NCBI GenBank assembly: GCA_964617695.1
Contig: CAZTYW010000019.1
Location: 1 to 30,320 of the forward strand
Direction of reading: 5' to 3'
DNA: 30,320 nucleotides
From: CAZTYW01 sp964617695
GTDB lineage: Bacteria > Chloroflexota > Dehalococcoidia > UBA2247 > RBG-13-53-26
Below the pieces are notes generated by a model that was given only the letters and a program-made list of their open reading frames with translations, was not told where the DNA came from and did not search any database. Shown here piece by piece: positions 7,636-16,270 of the stretch (position 1 is the stretch's first letter; every line of letters begins with the position of its first letter). The position numbers and the translations under genes are program-made.

Positions 7636-8175
7636 TTGGATAGCGTGAAAGAGCGACTGCTGAGCAGAGAAGAGGCATATCGGGGGCGCGCCGTGAGGCT
7701 CAGGGTGGATCATGTGGAGAAGCCCGGCGGAAGAAGGACAACCCGTGAGGTTGTTGAACACGATGACTGTGTGGCGGTCGTGGCTATCGATGCTGAGAAC
7801 AACGTTCTGCTGGTGCGCCAGTTTCGGCATGCTGTAGGCAAGGAACTCCTTGAGATTCCTGCTGGGGGCATCGAGGGCGATGAGACGCCTGAACAGGCGG
7901 TGCAACGTGAGATGCAGGAGGAGACCGGTTATCTGCCCAACAAAGTCACCAGACTGGGCGGCTTCTATTCAGCGCCGGGCTATTGCACAGAGTACCTGTA
8001 TCTCTACCTGGCGACGGAGCTTGTCTTCAGCCCTCTGCAGGCTGAGGATACTGACAGCATAGAACTGGTACGCGTGCCCACATCCGATGTCGCGGGCCTG
8101 ATAGCCTCCGGTACCATTTGCGATGCCAAGAGCATCGCCGGACTGCTGAGTGCTTCACCGCATCTCAGTGTCTAA
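7636..8175 (+). CDS. nudF: NUDIX hydrolase, ADP-ribose pyrophosphatase type
   Basis: Hydrolyses ADP-ribose or a related nucleoside-diphosphate sugar. The Nudix box is complete at residues 77-99 (G77, E83, R91-E92, E95-E96, G98), with the ELLEIPAGGIE lead-in characteristic of ADP-ribose pyrophosphatases and a proline-like LLVRQFRHAVGKE strand before it. The reading frame is open from 7528, but that part overlaps the preceding gene. I prefer the TTG at 7636 because GGGGAG at 7624-7629 precedes it by 6 nt; the ATG at 7609 and GTG at 7645 are alternatives. It follows nadK and argA, giving an NAD-metabolism flavour to the run. Its stop overlaps the convergent stop of the next gene. Confidence 0.88.
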   Translation: MDSVKERLLSREEAYRGRAVRLRVDHVEKPGGRRTTREVVEHDDCVAVVAIDAENNVLLVRQFRHAVGKELLEIPAGGIEGDETPEQAVQREMQEETGYLPNKVTRLGGFYSAPGYCTEYLYLYLATELVFSPLQAEDTDSIELVRVPTSDVAGLIASGTICDAKSIAGLLSASPHLSV

Positions 8176-11100
8176 GATGCCGCGCCGTTCCCTCTACTGC
8201 AGAATCTGATGACTTCGGCGAAGTTGTTGATCTTTGTTAGATTATTGGTCTCCATGAAACCATCGTAGGTGAGGCTGATCCACGGCTTGCCCAATAGCTC
8301 GCTGAATTTCTCGGACATGGCAGCCACAATTCCCCCGGGCATGCACCCGTGGGGCATTACTGAAATCACGCCGGCGAACTGGGGGCTCTCCATCCACTCG
8401 ATACCGGCTCCAATGCTGACAACCGCCTCGCTTCCGCATTTGCCTGATAGATACTGGCCCGATTTGGACAGGATGTGCTTTGTGGCGGGCTCCCTGATGT
8501 AGAATAGTTCTGCGAAATTGGCGGCTACCGACCGCTCGGTCGTCTCCTGCCAGAAGCGCCGTAGCCAGCCGGTGACAATTTTCTTCAATTGCCTGTCCCT
8601 GTAACCGTCCTCGATCTTCCTGTGTGTGAGATACTTGAACCACTCTCCGATTGGCGATACGAAGGCCTCCAGTCCGGCGTTCTCGCAGTCCTTCACCAGG
8701 TCGTTGTTGCTGAACCTGTTGGAGCGCAGATAGATCTCGCCATTGATTCCTACGACTGGCCTTCTCGGCTTGCCGGGGTCAATCAGTGTCTTGAAGGCGC
8801 TGGTGGCGTCTCTTAGAAGGTCATCAAGAGCCTCCCTCCGGCGGACCCGGTCGGCAATCCTGGCCAGGTACTGGCTGAAAAGGTCTTCCGCAGCTCCCGG
8901 CTGCCTCTCGTAGGGCCGGGTGCGCCAGAGCAACCTCTCAAGATTGTCGACAGCCACCAGGCCTTTCCAGCATATTCGCTCGAAACCTGAGCCGAGGCCG
9001 AGATCGCTGTAGGCCGTGTTTGATACCGTGGTACGGATGGTGAGGTCAAAGCCGATCTCCCGGAGTATCCTGGCTTCTTCTACGGCATATTTCCCAAAGC
9101 GGCAAGGGCCGAAGGCACTGGCCATGAAACCCTCGACATCTTGTGGGCCGATACCCTCTTTCGTGCCCTCGTAGAAAAACTTCATGAAATCGCCGAGGGT
9201 AACGCGGTAGGGCAGGCATTCCTTACCTGACGTCATCTTGTTGCTGTAGTACAGGTTTGTCTGGTCTGGCTCGGGCAGGACAACGGCTTTGACTCCGAAC
9301 GACTGCATTGCTGCCCCCAGTACCTCGGCGTGGTTGGCCATTCGCGGGATCAAGATGACCTTCTTGTTGGCGTTGAAGGCCACCGGTGCAGAACGGTATA
9401 TGTTCCCCTTGATAGTGTGCTGGCACGATCTTGATGAGCGGTGGAACTCCCTGATGGTGTCCACGAAGGCTTCGAGACGGGTGATCAGGCCGGCCTCGGC
9501 GGCATGCTCGTCGATCTCCAGTTGCCCCAATGGCTTGTCGCCCATGATGTCGGCCACAATGTTGAGGATGAACGAGTTTGGTCCGCAGCCGAAGTTTGTC
9601 AGTACCAGGCCATACAACAGCGGGTCTCGTGCCGTTATCTCTGCGCCAGCTATGTGCTTGCTTTCGTAAAACCAGTAAGGCCGATCGGAGTACCGCCTGA
9701 CGTTGACGGAGTCCAGCGGGAGAAAGTCGAGGGGTATCGACACTACGCCAAGCTTGGCGAGCTCCTCACAGATTCCGAGATTTGCTCCCGAATCCTGAGA
9801 CATGTAGGAACGGGAAAAGAGCACCACGCCCAGCTGGTCGTTCTGACGGATCTGTTGCAGTAGCTTCTTGCCATGTTCCAGTTGGGCTGATTCGAATTCC
9901 TGTTGAGCTCTGATCCCCACCAGCGCAGCCTGCTTGCCCTGTCCTCTTGTGTACCCCAGCTTCACGGCGACGTCTGCCAGGTTGTTCATCAAGTCAGAGT
10001 TGCCTCTGCTGAGGTCAACCGTGGGTATCAGCAGTCGGTCGCCAAGGTCCAGAACCTGACGTATGATGTAGGGCGATGCCTGGACGAGCGGGCACGAGTA
10101 TTTCTGATCCTCGTCTCCTTCTTTCATGCCCATTCGGATGGCAGAGGGAAAGAGAATGAAGTCTGCTTGCTGTGAAAGGCTGGCCGCATGGCCATGCAAC
10201 AGCTTGATGGGGAAGCAGCTATCAGTATAGCCGAGTTCGACGGCCTGCTCTGTGATCCCTTTGTCAGTTTTGCCGGAAAGAACGACCTTTGCGCCGAGCG
10301 CATTCAGAAAGCCGATCAACAGCGGGGCGTAGTCATATACGAGGAGGGCCCGCGGGATGCCTACTGCAGGCTTGCCATCGGTCTCCCTGTACTCTTTGAA
10401 CAGCAGCTTCTCACGCACATCGAAGGCCGTTTCGATTCTCTCCCGTGCAACGGTGCTGTCGTACCGGTCGCACCGGCTGCCGTAGAAAGTGGGCTGCTCG
10501 CCAGGGATTTCCAGCCGACTGATGGTGCAGTTGTTCTCGCACCCCTTGCAGGTGAACGTGCTCAGCGTGTGCGTCGTGTTCACGACGTTCCCCAACCCTT
10601 TGAAGTTGGATGCCCTGCCGGCCATCATCTCCTTGGCCAGGAGTGCGACGCCTATGGCACCGCTAACCTCCTTGTGTTCCGGTACAATGATTGTCCGTCC
10701 CTGCAGCGCCTGTTCGAAAGCAGATACAACGGCCTGGTTGTAGAATACTGCGCCGGTCAGCATTACCTTTTCGCCCAGCTTCCTCGTTTCGACGACCTTG
10801 GACAGGTAGTTCCCGGCAATCGAATTGGCCAGGCTGGCTGTTATCACCTCGATGGGCACGCCTTCTTGCTGGGCTGCAGCAACTGCTTGTTCCATGAAGG
10901 CGGCGCACCTGGTACCGAGTTCGACCGTGTGTGGGGCTTTGAATGACAGACTGGCGAATTCCCCGTTCTGGACGCGTATACCGAGCTGGTCCGCCAGTTC
11001 GTCGATGAAGCTGCCGGTCCCGGCGGCGCATGCCTTGTTCATCTGGTAGTCGACGACAACTCCGTTCCGCTTGATAACCAGCTTTGAGTCCTGCCCGCCT

Positions 11101-12329
11101 ATCTCGATGATGTCTGCTTCGGCATCCAGTTCTGCAGCAGCCCTCGTCTGCGCGGTGATCTCATTCTTTATCAGGTCTGCACCAATGAAGCCACCTACCA
11201 GGTATCTCCCTGAGCCGGTAACGCCCACTCCGGCTATGTTGGCGTTGCCCCTGACGTGTTCGAGAAGGTTGCGGAAGACCTGCTTGACTGCTTCGACGGG
11301 TTGTCCTGCGGTCATCAGATAGCTCTTTGACATGACTGTCTTGCCCGCTTCGTCGAGTATTACGGCCTTCGTGCTGGTCGAGCCGACGTCGACTCCGAGA
11401 TAGCCCGTGAAAGGCCCGTCTATGGTGGGAGGTTCCCAGTGGTTGTGGCGCACGCTGCTCTTGGCAAGCGCCGGCCTTTGAAACCGGAACTGCCTCGCCT
11501 CGCCTTCGGGCAGTGCAGTCACTGTTGATTCTCTGCCTGAATCTCTCGCCAGCAGGGCGGAGCCTATGGCGTCGATGTGGAGGAAGTTCCCCGGGACGGT
11601 GACATCCACTTGATGGCCGTTCCTCGATGAGAGCACCTCCCTGAGAGACTGAAGTAATGCGCTGTTGGCCGCAGGGCCGCCAACAAGAAAGATCGGCTCC
11701 TCGAAATCCCCTTTCTTGAGGGAGGTAACCATTCGGGATATGCTGCCGCAGAGGGCATAGAGCATGGCGCCGACCGGGACGCCCTTTTGCTGCAGGTGAA
11801 TCAGGTCGGTCTTGGCAAAGACGCTGCATCTGGCTGCTATCCTTGGCACTGTCCCGTCGTACTCCAGCGCCAGGCGTGAGAAGTCATCAAGGCTGATTCC
11901 AAGTCGGTAGGCCTGCTGCTCAAGGAACCTTCCGGTTCCCGCAGCGCAAAGGGGGTTTGATGTCACTTTCCACGGCTTTCTCAAACCATCCTCCAGCAGT
12001 ATGACCAGGGAAGTCTGGCCGCCAATCTGGATGATGGTCTTTGCCGCCGGATGGAAGTGAATGACCCCGGAAGCTATAGCCAGCGAGCTGCTGTACTCTG
12101 CCCAGTTGAGCTCTTTGGGTATTATGCCCCAGATGGAACCAGAGACGCCAGCGGCGGATATGTCTGGGAGACTGACGTGTTTCTCAAGTCTCGCTATGAG
12201 TGATCCGACTGCAGACTTGGGGCTGGCGGTTATCTTCTCTGTATCAAGGTGGGCAATCCTGTCGTCGTTTCCGACTAGTGCGAGCTTGACACTGACAGAG
12301 CCAATATCGATGCCAAGTGCGTAGCTCAT
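8172..12329 (-). CDS. Giant acyl-CoA dehydratase activase-related ATPase (tandem BadF/BcrA/HgdC ASKHA domains plus dehydratase-like region)
   Basis: A 1385-residue ATP-driven, low-potential electron-transfer protein of the 2-hydroxyacyl-CoA dehydratase activator / benzoyl-CoA reductase family. Two ASKHA ATPase domains occur in tandem: GIDIGSVSVKLALVG (from residue 6) and GVDVGSTSTKAVILD (from about 310). Each keeps both cluster cysteines, in CAAGTGRFLEQ with ARCSVFAKTD and CAAGTGSFIDE with TRCAAFMEQ. A cysteine-rich linker CKGCENNC follows near 595, then a DUF2229-like and dehydratase-subunit-like region with cysteines in SCPLVQASPY, GKECLPYR, FGPCRFGKY and MPHGCMPGG. The C-terminal half presumably holds the Fe-S acceptor site. 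The substrate is unknown. Its minus-strand stop overlaps the NUDIX stop. Frames on the opposite strand are shadows. Confidence 0.9.
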   Translation of the reverse strand: MSYALGIDIGSVSVKLALVGNDDRIAHLDTEKITASPKSAVGSLIARLEKHVSLPDISAAGVSGSIWGIIPKELNWAEYSSSLAIASGVIHFHPAAKTIIQIGGQTSLVILLEDGLRKPWKVTSNPLCAAGTGRFLEQQAYRLGISLDDFSRLALEYDGTVPRIAARCSVFAKTDLIHLQQKGVPVGAMLYALCGSISRMVTSLKKGDFEEPIFLVGGPAANSALLQSLREVLSSRNGHQVDVTVPGNFLHIDAIGSALLARDSGRESTVTALPEGEARQFRFQRPALAKSSVRHNHWEPPTIDGPFTGYLGVDVGSTSTKAVILDEAGKTVMSKSYLMTAGQPVEAVKQVFRNLLEHVRGNANIAGVGVTGSGRYLVGGFIGADLIKNEITAQTRAAAELDAEADIIEIGGQDSKLVIKRNGVVVDYQMNKACAAGTGSFIDELADQLGIRVQNGEFASLSFKAPHTVELGTRCAAFMEQAVAAAQQEGVPIEVITASLANSIAGNYLSKVVETRKLGEKVMLTGAVFYNQAVVSAFEQALQGRTIIVPEHKEVSGAIGVALLAKEMMAGRASNFKGLGNVVNTTHTLSTFTCKGCENNCTISRLEIPGEQPTFYGSRCDRYDSTVARERIETAFDVREKLLFKEYRETDGKPAVGIPRALLVYDYAPLLIGFLNALGAKVVLSGKTDKGITEQAVELGYTDSCFPIKLLHGHAASLSQQADFILFPSAIRMGMKEGDEDQKYSCPLVQASPYIIRQVLDLGDRLLIPTVDLSRGNSDLMNNLADVAVKLGYTRGQGKQAALVGIRAQQEFESAQLEHGKKLLQQIRQNDQLGVVLFSRSYMSQDSGANLGICEELAKLGVVSIPLDFLPLDSVNVRRYSDRPYWFYESKHIAGAEITARDPLLYGLVLTNFGCGPNSFILNIVADIMGDKPLGQLEIDEHAAEAGLITRLEAFVDTIREFHRSSRSCQHTIKGNIYRSAPVAFNANKKVILIPRMANHAEVLGAAMQSFGVKAVVLPEPDQTNLYYSNKMTSGKECLPYRVTLGDFMKFFYEGTKEGIGPQDVEGFMASAFGPCRFGKYAVEEARILREIGFDLTIRTTVSNTAYSDLGLGSGFERICWKGLVAVDNLERLLWRTRPYERQPGAAEDLFSQYLARIADRVRRREALDDLLRDATSAFKTLIDPGKPRRPVVGINGEIYLRSNRFSNNDLVKDCENAGLEAFVSPIGEWFKYLTHRKIEDGYRDRQLKKIVTGWLRRFWQETTERSVAANFAELFYIREPATKHILSKSGQYLSGKCGSEAVVSIGAGIEWMESPQFAGVISVMPHGCMPGGIVAAMSEKFSELLGKPWISLTYDGFMETNNLTKINNFAEVIRFCSRGNGAAS

Positions 12330-12341
12330 TTTTGCTCAGGA

Positions 12342-12370
12342 ATTGTAGCCCACCGCCAGGCAAAGTGCAA
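12342..12370 (-). promoter_or_regulatory. Promoter of the giant activase gene
   Basis: On the minus strand TTGCAC (12365-12370), a 17-nt spacer and TACAAT (12342-12347). The predicted start site is about 6 nt before the ATG at 12329, leaving no room for a normal Shine-Dalgarno site. Confidence 0.6.
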
Positions 12371-12396
12371 GGGCCATGTCAAATTGGGAATTCTGG

Positions 12397-12425
12397 TCGA
12401 CACGTATTCAGGTGGGTGCTAGAAT
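12397..12425 (+). promoter_or_regulatory. Promoter of the transglutaminase-like gene
   Basis: TCGACA (12397-12402), a 17-nt spacer and TAGAAT (12420-12425), with an extended -10 TG at 12417-12418. It would give a leader of roughly 55 nt before the ATG at 12488. It is divergent from the activase promoter, about 30 bp apart. Confidence 0.55.
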
Positions 12426-12487
12426 CGAAGTAGCTGACACAGGCTGATGCTCAGGAAGCTGCTGTATTCAAGCGACGAAGGCCCCAA

Positions 12488-13168
12488 ATGCTGGTGAGTC
12501 GTTCCTGGAAAAGGTTTCTGCGCAGGTGTTTTCCGCTGCTGTTGCTTCTTTGGGTGTTAGTAGTACTCTATCCCAATCCTCTTAATCTGGTCACGAGCTT
12601 GCAGCGGATTCTGAATCCCCAGATCGACGCGGCTGCGGCTGCGGGCTTCTGCCAGGACATGCCTTCGGATGCCTCGGCCATTGAGAGTTGTGTGCTTGAA
12701 CGGATACCCTATAGCTATGACTGGGAAACTCATGGCATGCCCTGGTATTTCCCCACCGTCGAAGAGGTGCTGGAGAATGGGCAAGGTGACTGCAAATCTC
12801 GTGCTCTGGTGCTGGCCTCTGTCTTTGAGGCAAAAGGGATCCCCTACACTATCAACTGGTCTCCAATACACGTGTGGGTCGACTACGAGGGAAAGGACGA
12901 TAACTCCCTGGAGAATACAGCGGTGACATTCTATGAACAGGATCCCGAGACGGGCGAGAGATCGTTACAACTGCCCAGGATTTCTCCTCGGCAGGTGCTG
13001 GACGTGTTCTGGGGCGGGTTCTGGGAGCCCATGCCTGATATGAGGAAGGTTGTCCTGATTTGCGGCCTGGCCGCGCTGGTTGTGCTGCGTCTCACGTGGC
13101 TGAGAAGGGGCAACGAGGGGAAGGCGGAACATGCGCCAATTGTCCAGGGACATGTATCTTCTGCCTAG
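12488..13168 (+). CDS. Membrane-anchored transglutaminase-like cysteine protease
   Basis: A 226-residue protein with an N-terminal membrane segment (about 14-28, after a basic KRFLRR start), a transglutaminase-like core, and a C-terminal membrane segment (about 190-208) followed by basic residues. The core has the papain-like motif GQGDCKSRALVLASVFEAKG with probable nucleophile C102 and the general base H128 in PIHVWVDYEGK; the third acid residue is not obvious. The topology suggests an extracytoplasmic domain held between two helices. Such proteins act on cell-surface proteins or peptides, but the substrate is unknown. It has its own promoter and stands before the glycan cluster. Confidence 0.78.
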   Translation: MLVSRSWKRFLRRCFPLLLLLWVLVVLYPNPLNLVTSLQRILNPQIDAAAAAGFCQDMPSDASAIESCVLERIPYSYDWETHGMPWYFPTVEEVLENGQGDCKSRALVLASVFEAKGIPYTINWSPIHVWVDYEGKDDNSLENTAVTFYEQDPETGERSLQLPRISPRQVLDVFWGGFWEPMPDMRKVVLICGLAALVVLRLTWLRRGNEGKAEHAPIVQGHVSSA

Positions 13169-13208
13169 CCGCTGGTCGTGGTTCGGGCTGGTCGTTCCGA
13201 AACTTGTA

Positions 13209-13217
13209 TGCTATACT
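13209..13217 (+). promoter_or_regulatory. Extended -10 promoter for the glycan cluster
   Basis: TGCTATACT is a good extended -10 element about 135 nt before the GTG of the glycosyltransferase; no strong -35 is visible. It lies within the 184-bp gap after the transglutaminase-like gene. No gene is supported in this gap. Confidence 0.4.
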
Positions 13218-13352
13218 TGGGCACGTGCGAGCCGAGGATACAGCGACATTATCGGCGATGATTGCCAGCCCTCTGGCGCATGGTAGCTGCATGTTGGCTG
13301 GTAGACTGCCGCAGTTGATAGAGCGAGCCCGTCATGCAGGGGGTCGTCGGCG

Positions 13353-14582
13353 GTGAGGATATGCCTGCTGTCATATAGGGGAGAGCCCCATTGTGGCGGT
13401 CAGGGTGTATATATTCACTACTTATCCAAAGAGCTATGCAATCTCGGGCATGAAGTGCGCTTGTTGTCAGGCTGCCCGCATCCGAACGTGGTGGATGCGG
13501 TGCAGATGGACAAGCTTGACAGCCTGGACCTCTACGGTGTCAACTGCCATCGCATTCCGCCACGCCCGTATCGGTTGCTGACCCCTCTCAATTTCTACGA
13601 GTTTGCGTCTGTGCTGCTGGGTGGCTTCCCCGAGCCTTTCACGTTCAGCATGAGGTCGTACGTCAGGTCACGGCAACTCCATCGACAGCAGAGATTTGAC
13701 GTTATACACGACAACCAGTGCCTGGGCTACGGCCTCCTCCTCATGAAGCGCCTGAACATTCCGGTTGTGGCCACTATTCACCACCCAATATCGATCGACA
13801 GAGAGATCGAGATGGCGCAGGCAGACAACTGGTGGAGAAGGTTCAGGATGAGGAGATGGTACTCTTTTCTGGCCATGCAGCGCTATGTGTCCAGGCGAGT
13901 TGACGGCATAATAACTGTCTCCAATAGCTCTGCTATGGAGATACAGCGCGATTTCCACGTTCTGCCAGAAAAGGTGAAGGTGGTATACAACGGCGTGGAC
14001 AGCGAGCTCTTCAAGCCGGATGATTCAATACCCAAGGAGCCGAATAGTCTTATCGTGGTTGGAGGGGCAGGGCGGATCAAGGGTCTTCTGTACCTTCTGC
14101 AGGCCCTGCGACTTCTGAAGAATGAAATGGATGTGAGACTGACCATCGTGGGCAATACCCCGCCGGACGGGAAGTATCCGTCCAGTGTCATAACAGAGTA
14201 CGGGCTCGAAGACAGTGTTAGTTTTACAGGGAGGATAAGCTCGGAGGAACTGGTCAGATGCTATTCTGCTGCTGAAGTGGCAGTAGTCCCGTCTCTTTTC
14301 GAGGGCTTTGGCTTTCCTGCTGCCGAGGCCATGTCCTGCAGGGTCCCACTTGTCTGCACGCGGGGTGGTGCTCTACCGGAGGTAACCGGAGAAGACGGCG
14401 AAGCTGGAATGCTGGTACCTGCGGGCGATTCCGAGGCGTTGGCGGCTGCAATCAAACGCCTGCTGGAGGACGAGCTTCTTAGAAAAAAGCTGGGTGAGGG
14501 CGGGAGGAAAAGGGTGGAAAGAAGGTTCACCTGGCGCGAAGCAGCCAAGAAGACCGTAGAGGTATACCAGGAGTTGATGTAG
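13353..14582 (+). CDS. GT4-family glycosyltransferase
   Basis: A 409-residue GT-B retaining glycosyltransferase. The N-terminal acceptor domain starts MRICLLSYRGEPHCGGQGVYIHYLSKEL, with the glycine-rich GGQGVY loop at 15-20, and the C-terminal donor domain starts near VKVVYNGVDSELF (209-220). The donor-site E-x7-E motif is E317 to E325 in EGFGFPAAE. The start is the GTG at 13353; the ATG at 13365-region codons would cut the first strand. The methyltransferase ATG follows its TAG with no spacing, so the two are co-expressed. It probably adds a sugar to a lipid or surface glycan. The donor sugar cannot be told from sequence. Confidence 0.9.
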   Translation: MRICLLSYRGEPHCGGQGVYIHYLSKELCNLGHEVRLLSGCPHPNVVDAVQMDKLDSLDLYGVNCHRIPPRPYRLLTPLNFYEFASVLLGGFPEPFTFSMRSYVRSRQLHRQQRFDVIHDNQCLGYGLLLMKRLNIPVVATIHHPISIDREIEMAQADNWWRRFRMRRWYSFLAMQRYVSRRVDGIITVSNSSAMEIQRDFHVLPEKVKVVYNGVDSELFKPDDSIPKEPNSLIVVGGAGRIKGLLYLLQALRLLKNEMDVRLTIVGNTPPDGKYPSSVITEYGLEDSVSFTGRISSEELVRCYSAAEVAVVPSLFEGFGFPAAEAMSCRVPLVCTRGGALPEVTGEDGEAGMLVPAGDSEALAAAIKRLLEDELLRKKLGEGGRKRVERRFTWREAAKKTVEVYQELM

Positions 14583-15320
14583 ATGCTCACTGTTGACCAC
14601 AGGCTCCTGGGAGTTGAAGCTGGCCATCAGGTTCTGGACGTTGGCTGCGGTAGCGGGCGGCATAGTTGGGGGATCTACAAGCAAGTTGACTGCTCCGTAT
14701 ATTGCCTGGATATCGGAGAGGAAGATCTCAAGAAGACGATGTACGCGCTGTTTCTCATAGATGAGGAGGATGGTCGCAGTGGCAGATGGTCAGCCATCAG
14801 GGGGGATGCGATGAACCTCCCCCTGAAGGATGCTTCCTTTGACAGGGTGGTCTGCTCCGAAGTGCTGGAGCATCTTGTCGATGACAGCGAAGGCATAAAG
14901 GAGCTGGTGAGAGTATTGAAAGCTGACGGCATGCTGGCCGTTAGTGTGCCCACTTACCTGACGGAGACAGTCTACTGGAGAGTGTCGAAGGACTACAATG
15001 GCAATCCGGGAGGGCACGTAAGGAAGTACAGGGCGGGCAGACTGATCGAGTTGCTCTACCAGAGTGACCTCCGCATATGTGCCATTCGGCGCAAGCATGC
15101 ACTGCATTCCATATACTGGCTGCTGCGGTGCCTCTTCGGAATAAACAACGAGAAAGCGCTGATTCCCTCTTTGTATCACAGGTTTCTGGTGTGGGACCTG
15201 AACACGAAGAGCAGGCCGGTGCGTTTGCTCGATGACATATGCAACCACATCTTTCCCAAGAGTATCGTGATATATGCCCGAAAGGGGGAGGATGGAGGAC
15301 ATACGTCACCTCATTCTTGA
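14583..15320 (+). CDS. Class I SAM-dependent methyltransferase
   Basis: A 245-residue Methyltransf_11-type enzyme: motif I VLDVGCGSGRH (18-28), acidic end of strand 2 in CLDIGEED, motif around GDAMNLPLKDASFDRVVCSEVLEHL, and VLKADGMLAVSVPT. It starts immediately at the stop of the GT4 gene and its own 3' end overlaps the start of the following gene, so translational coupling is likely. In context, the target is likely a sugar hydroxyl or a lipid-linked saccharide. The C-terminal region (residues about 150-240) is less conserved and may bind the acceptor. Confidence 0.86.
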   Translation: MLTVDHRLLGVEAGHQVLDVGCGSGRHSWGIYKQVDCSVYCLDIGEEDLKKTMYALFLIDEEDGRSGRWSAIRGDAMNLPLKDASFDRVVCSEVLEHLVDDSEGIKELVRVLKADGMLAVSVPTYLTETVYWRVSKDYNGNPGGHVRKYRAGRLIELLYQSDLRICAIRRKHALHSIYWLLRCLFGINNEKALIPSLYHRFLVWDLNTKSRPVRLLDDICNHIFPKSIVIYARKGEDGGHTSPHS

Positions 15321-16260
15321 GCAAGCCGATTTTATAAGTAGCCATCAGCTTCCCTCCGGAGCCATCCCATGGTACGAAGCTGGCACCACAGATCCCTGGG
15401 ACCACATAGAGTGTGCCATAGCCCTGGATGCAGTGGGTAGACACGATGAGGCGATCAGGGCGTACCGCTGGCTGGTTGATATCCAGAACCGTGACGGAAG
15501 CTGGTACTCCCGCTACCTCGACGGGCAGCCTCAGGACCTCACCAAAGATGCCAACTACTGCTCGTACATAGCAACTGGTGTGTGGTATCACTACCTGTTC
15601 ACCAACGACGCCACGTTTCTGCGTGAGATTTGGCCCACCGTTGAGACGGGCCTCGACTTCGTGTTGACTCTGCAGCAGCCCACGGGTGAGATAAACTGGT
15701 CATATGACGCGGACGGCAACGCATGGCCGGGCGCCCTTATGGCCGGGTCGAGTTGCATCTGGCAATGCATCAGGAATGGCATGAAGATCGCCGAATTGGT
15801 CGGGCGGGCCAGGCCTGACTGGGGTGTGGCGGCCCGGAGGCTCGTCAGCGCCATCAGGGAGTGCCCTCACCTCTTCGACAGGTTTGGGGAGGACCGCCAG
15901 AGATTTGCCACCACCTGGTTCTATCCCGTTCTAACCCGCGTGATCGAGGGGGAACAGGCGAGAGACCACATTCTGAAGCGCTGGCGGGATTTTGTTGTCG
16001 AGGACTGGGGCTGCAAGTGCGTCAGCACAGCGCCATGGGTGACCGTGGCCGAGACGTCTGAACTGGTTATAGCTCTGTGCCTGATAGGCGAGCTGGATAG
16101 AGCCAGATTGCTTATGGATTGGATCCTTCGGCTCAGGGATCCTGCGGGTGGTTTCAAAACGGGCGTCAAACTCCCCGAGGAAATCATATGGCCTGAGGAG
16201 AAGAACACCTGGACGTCCGCCGGCGTGATAATGGCCCTGCGGGCGCAAGCGCAGGAATGA
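15292..16260 (+). CDS. Alpha/alpha-barrel protein (prenyltransferase/six-hairpin glycosidase-like)
   Basis: A protein of about 322 residues built of paired helices with tryptophan- and glycine-rich turns (SGAIPWYEAGTTDPWDHIECAIAL, QNRDGSWYSRY, PTGEINWSYDADGNAW, DPAGGFKTG). This pattern is seen both in proteins annotated as prenyltransferase/squalene-cyclase-like and in six-hairpin glycosidases; with a GT4 and methyltransferases beside it, a sugar-acting role seems more likely to me, but there is no proof. ATG 15274 and ATG 15292 are both possible; the second follows GGGGGAG, though very closely. Both starts lie inside the previous gene, so the genes overlap by 29-47 nt. Confidence 0.75.
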   Translation: MEDIRHLILEQADFISSHQLPSGAIPWYEAGTTDPWDHIECAIALDAVGRHDEAIRAYRWLVDIQNRDGSWYSRYLDGQPQDLTKDANYCSYIATGVWYHYLFTNDATFLREIWPTVETGLDFVLTLQQPTGEINWSYDADGNAWPGALMAGSSCIWQCIRNGMKIAELVGRARPDWGVAARRLVSAIRECPHLFDRFGEDRQRFATTWFYPVLTRVIEGEQARDHILKRWRDFVVEDWGCKCVSTAPWVTVAETSELVIALCLIGELDRARLLMDWILRLRDPAGGFKTGVKLPEEIIWPEEKNTWTSAGVIMALRAQAQE

Positions 16261-16270
16261 GGCAAGCGAG

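Noticed and set aside
10188..10946. A 252-residue plus-strand open frame
   Set aside because: It lies wholly inside the activase gene on the opposite strand, has no domain character, and the activase frame is clear throughout.
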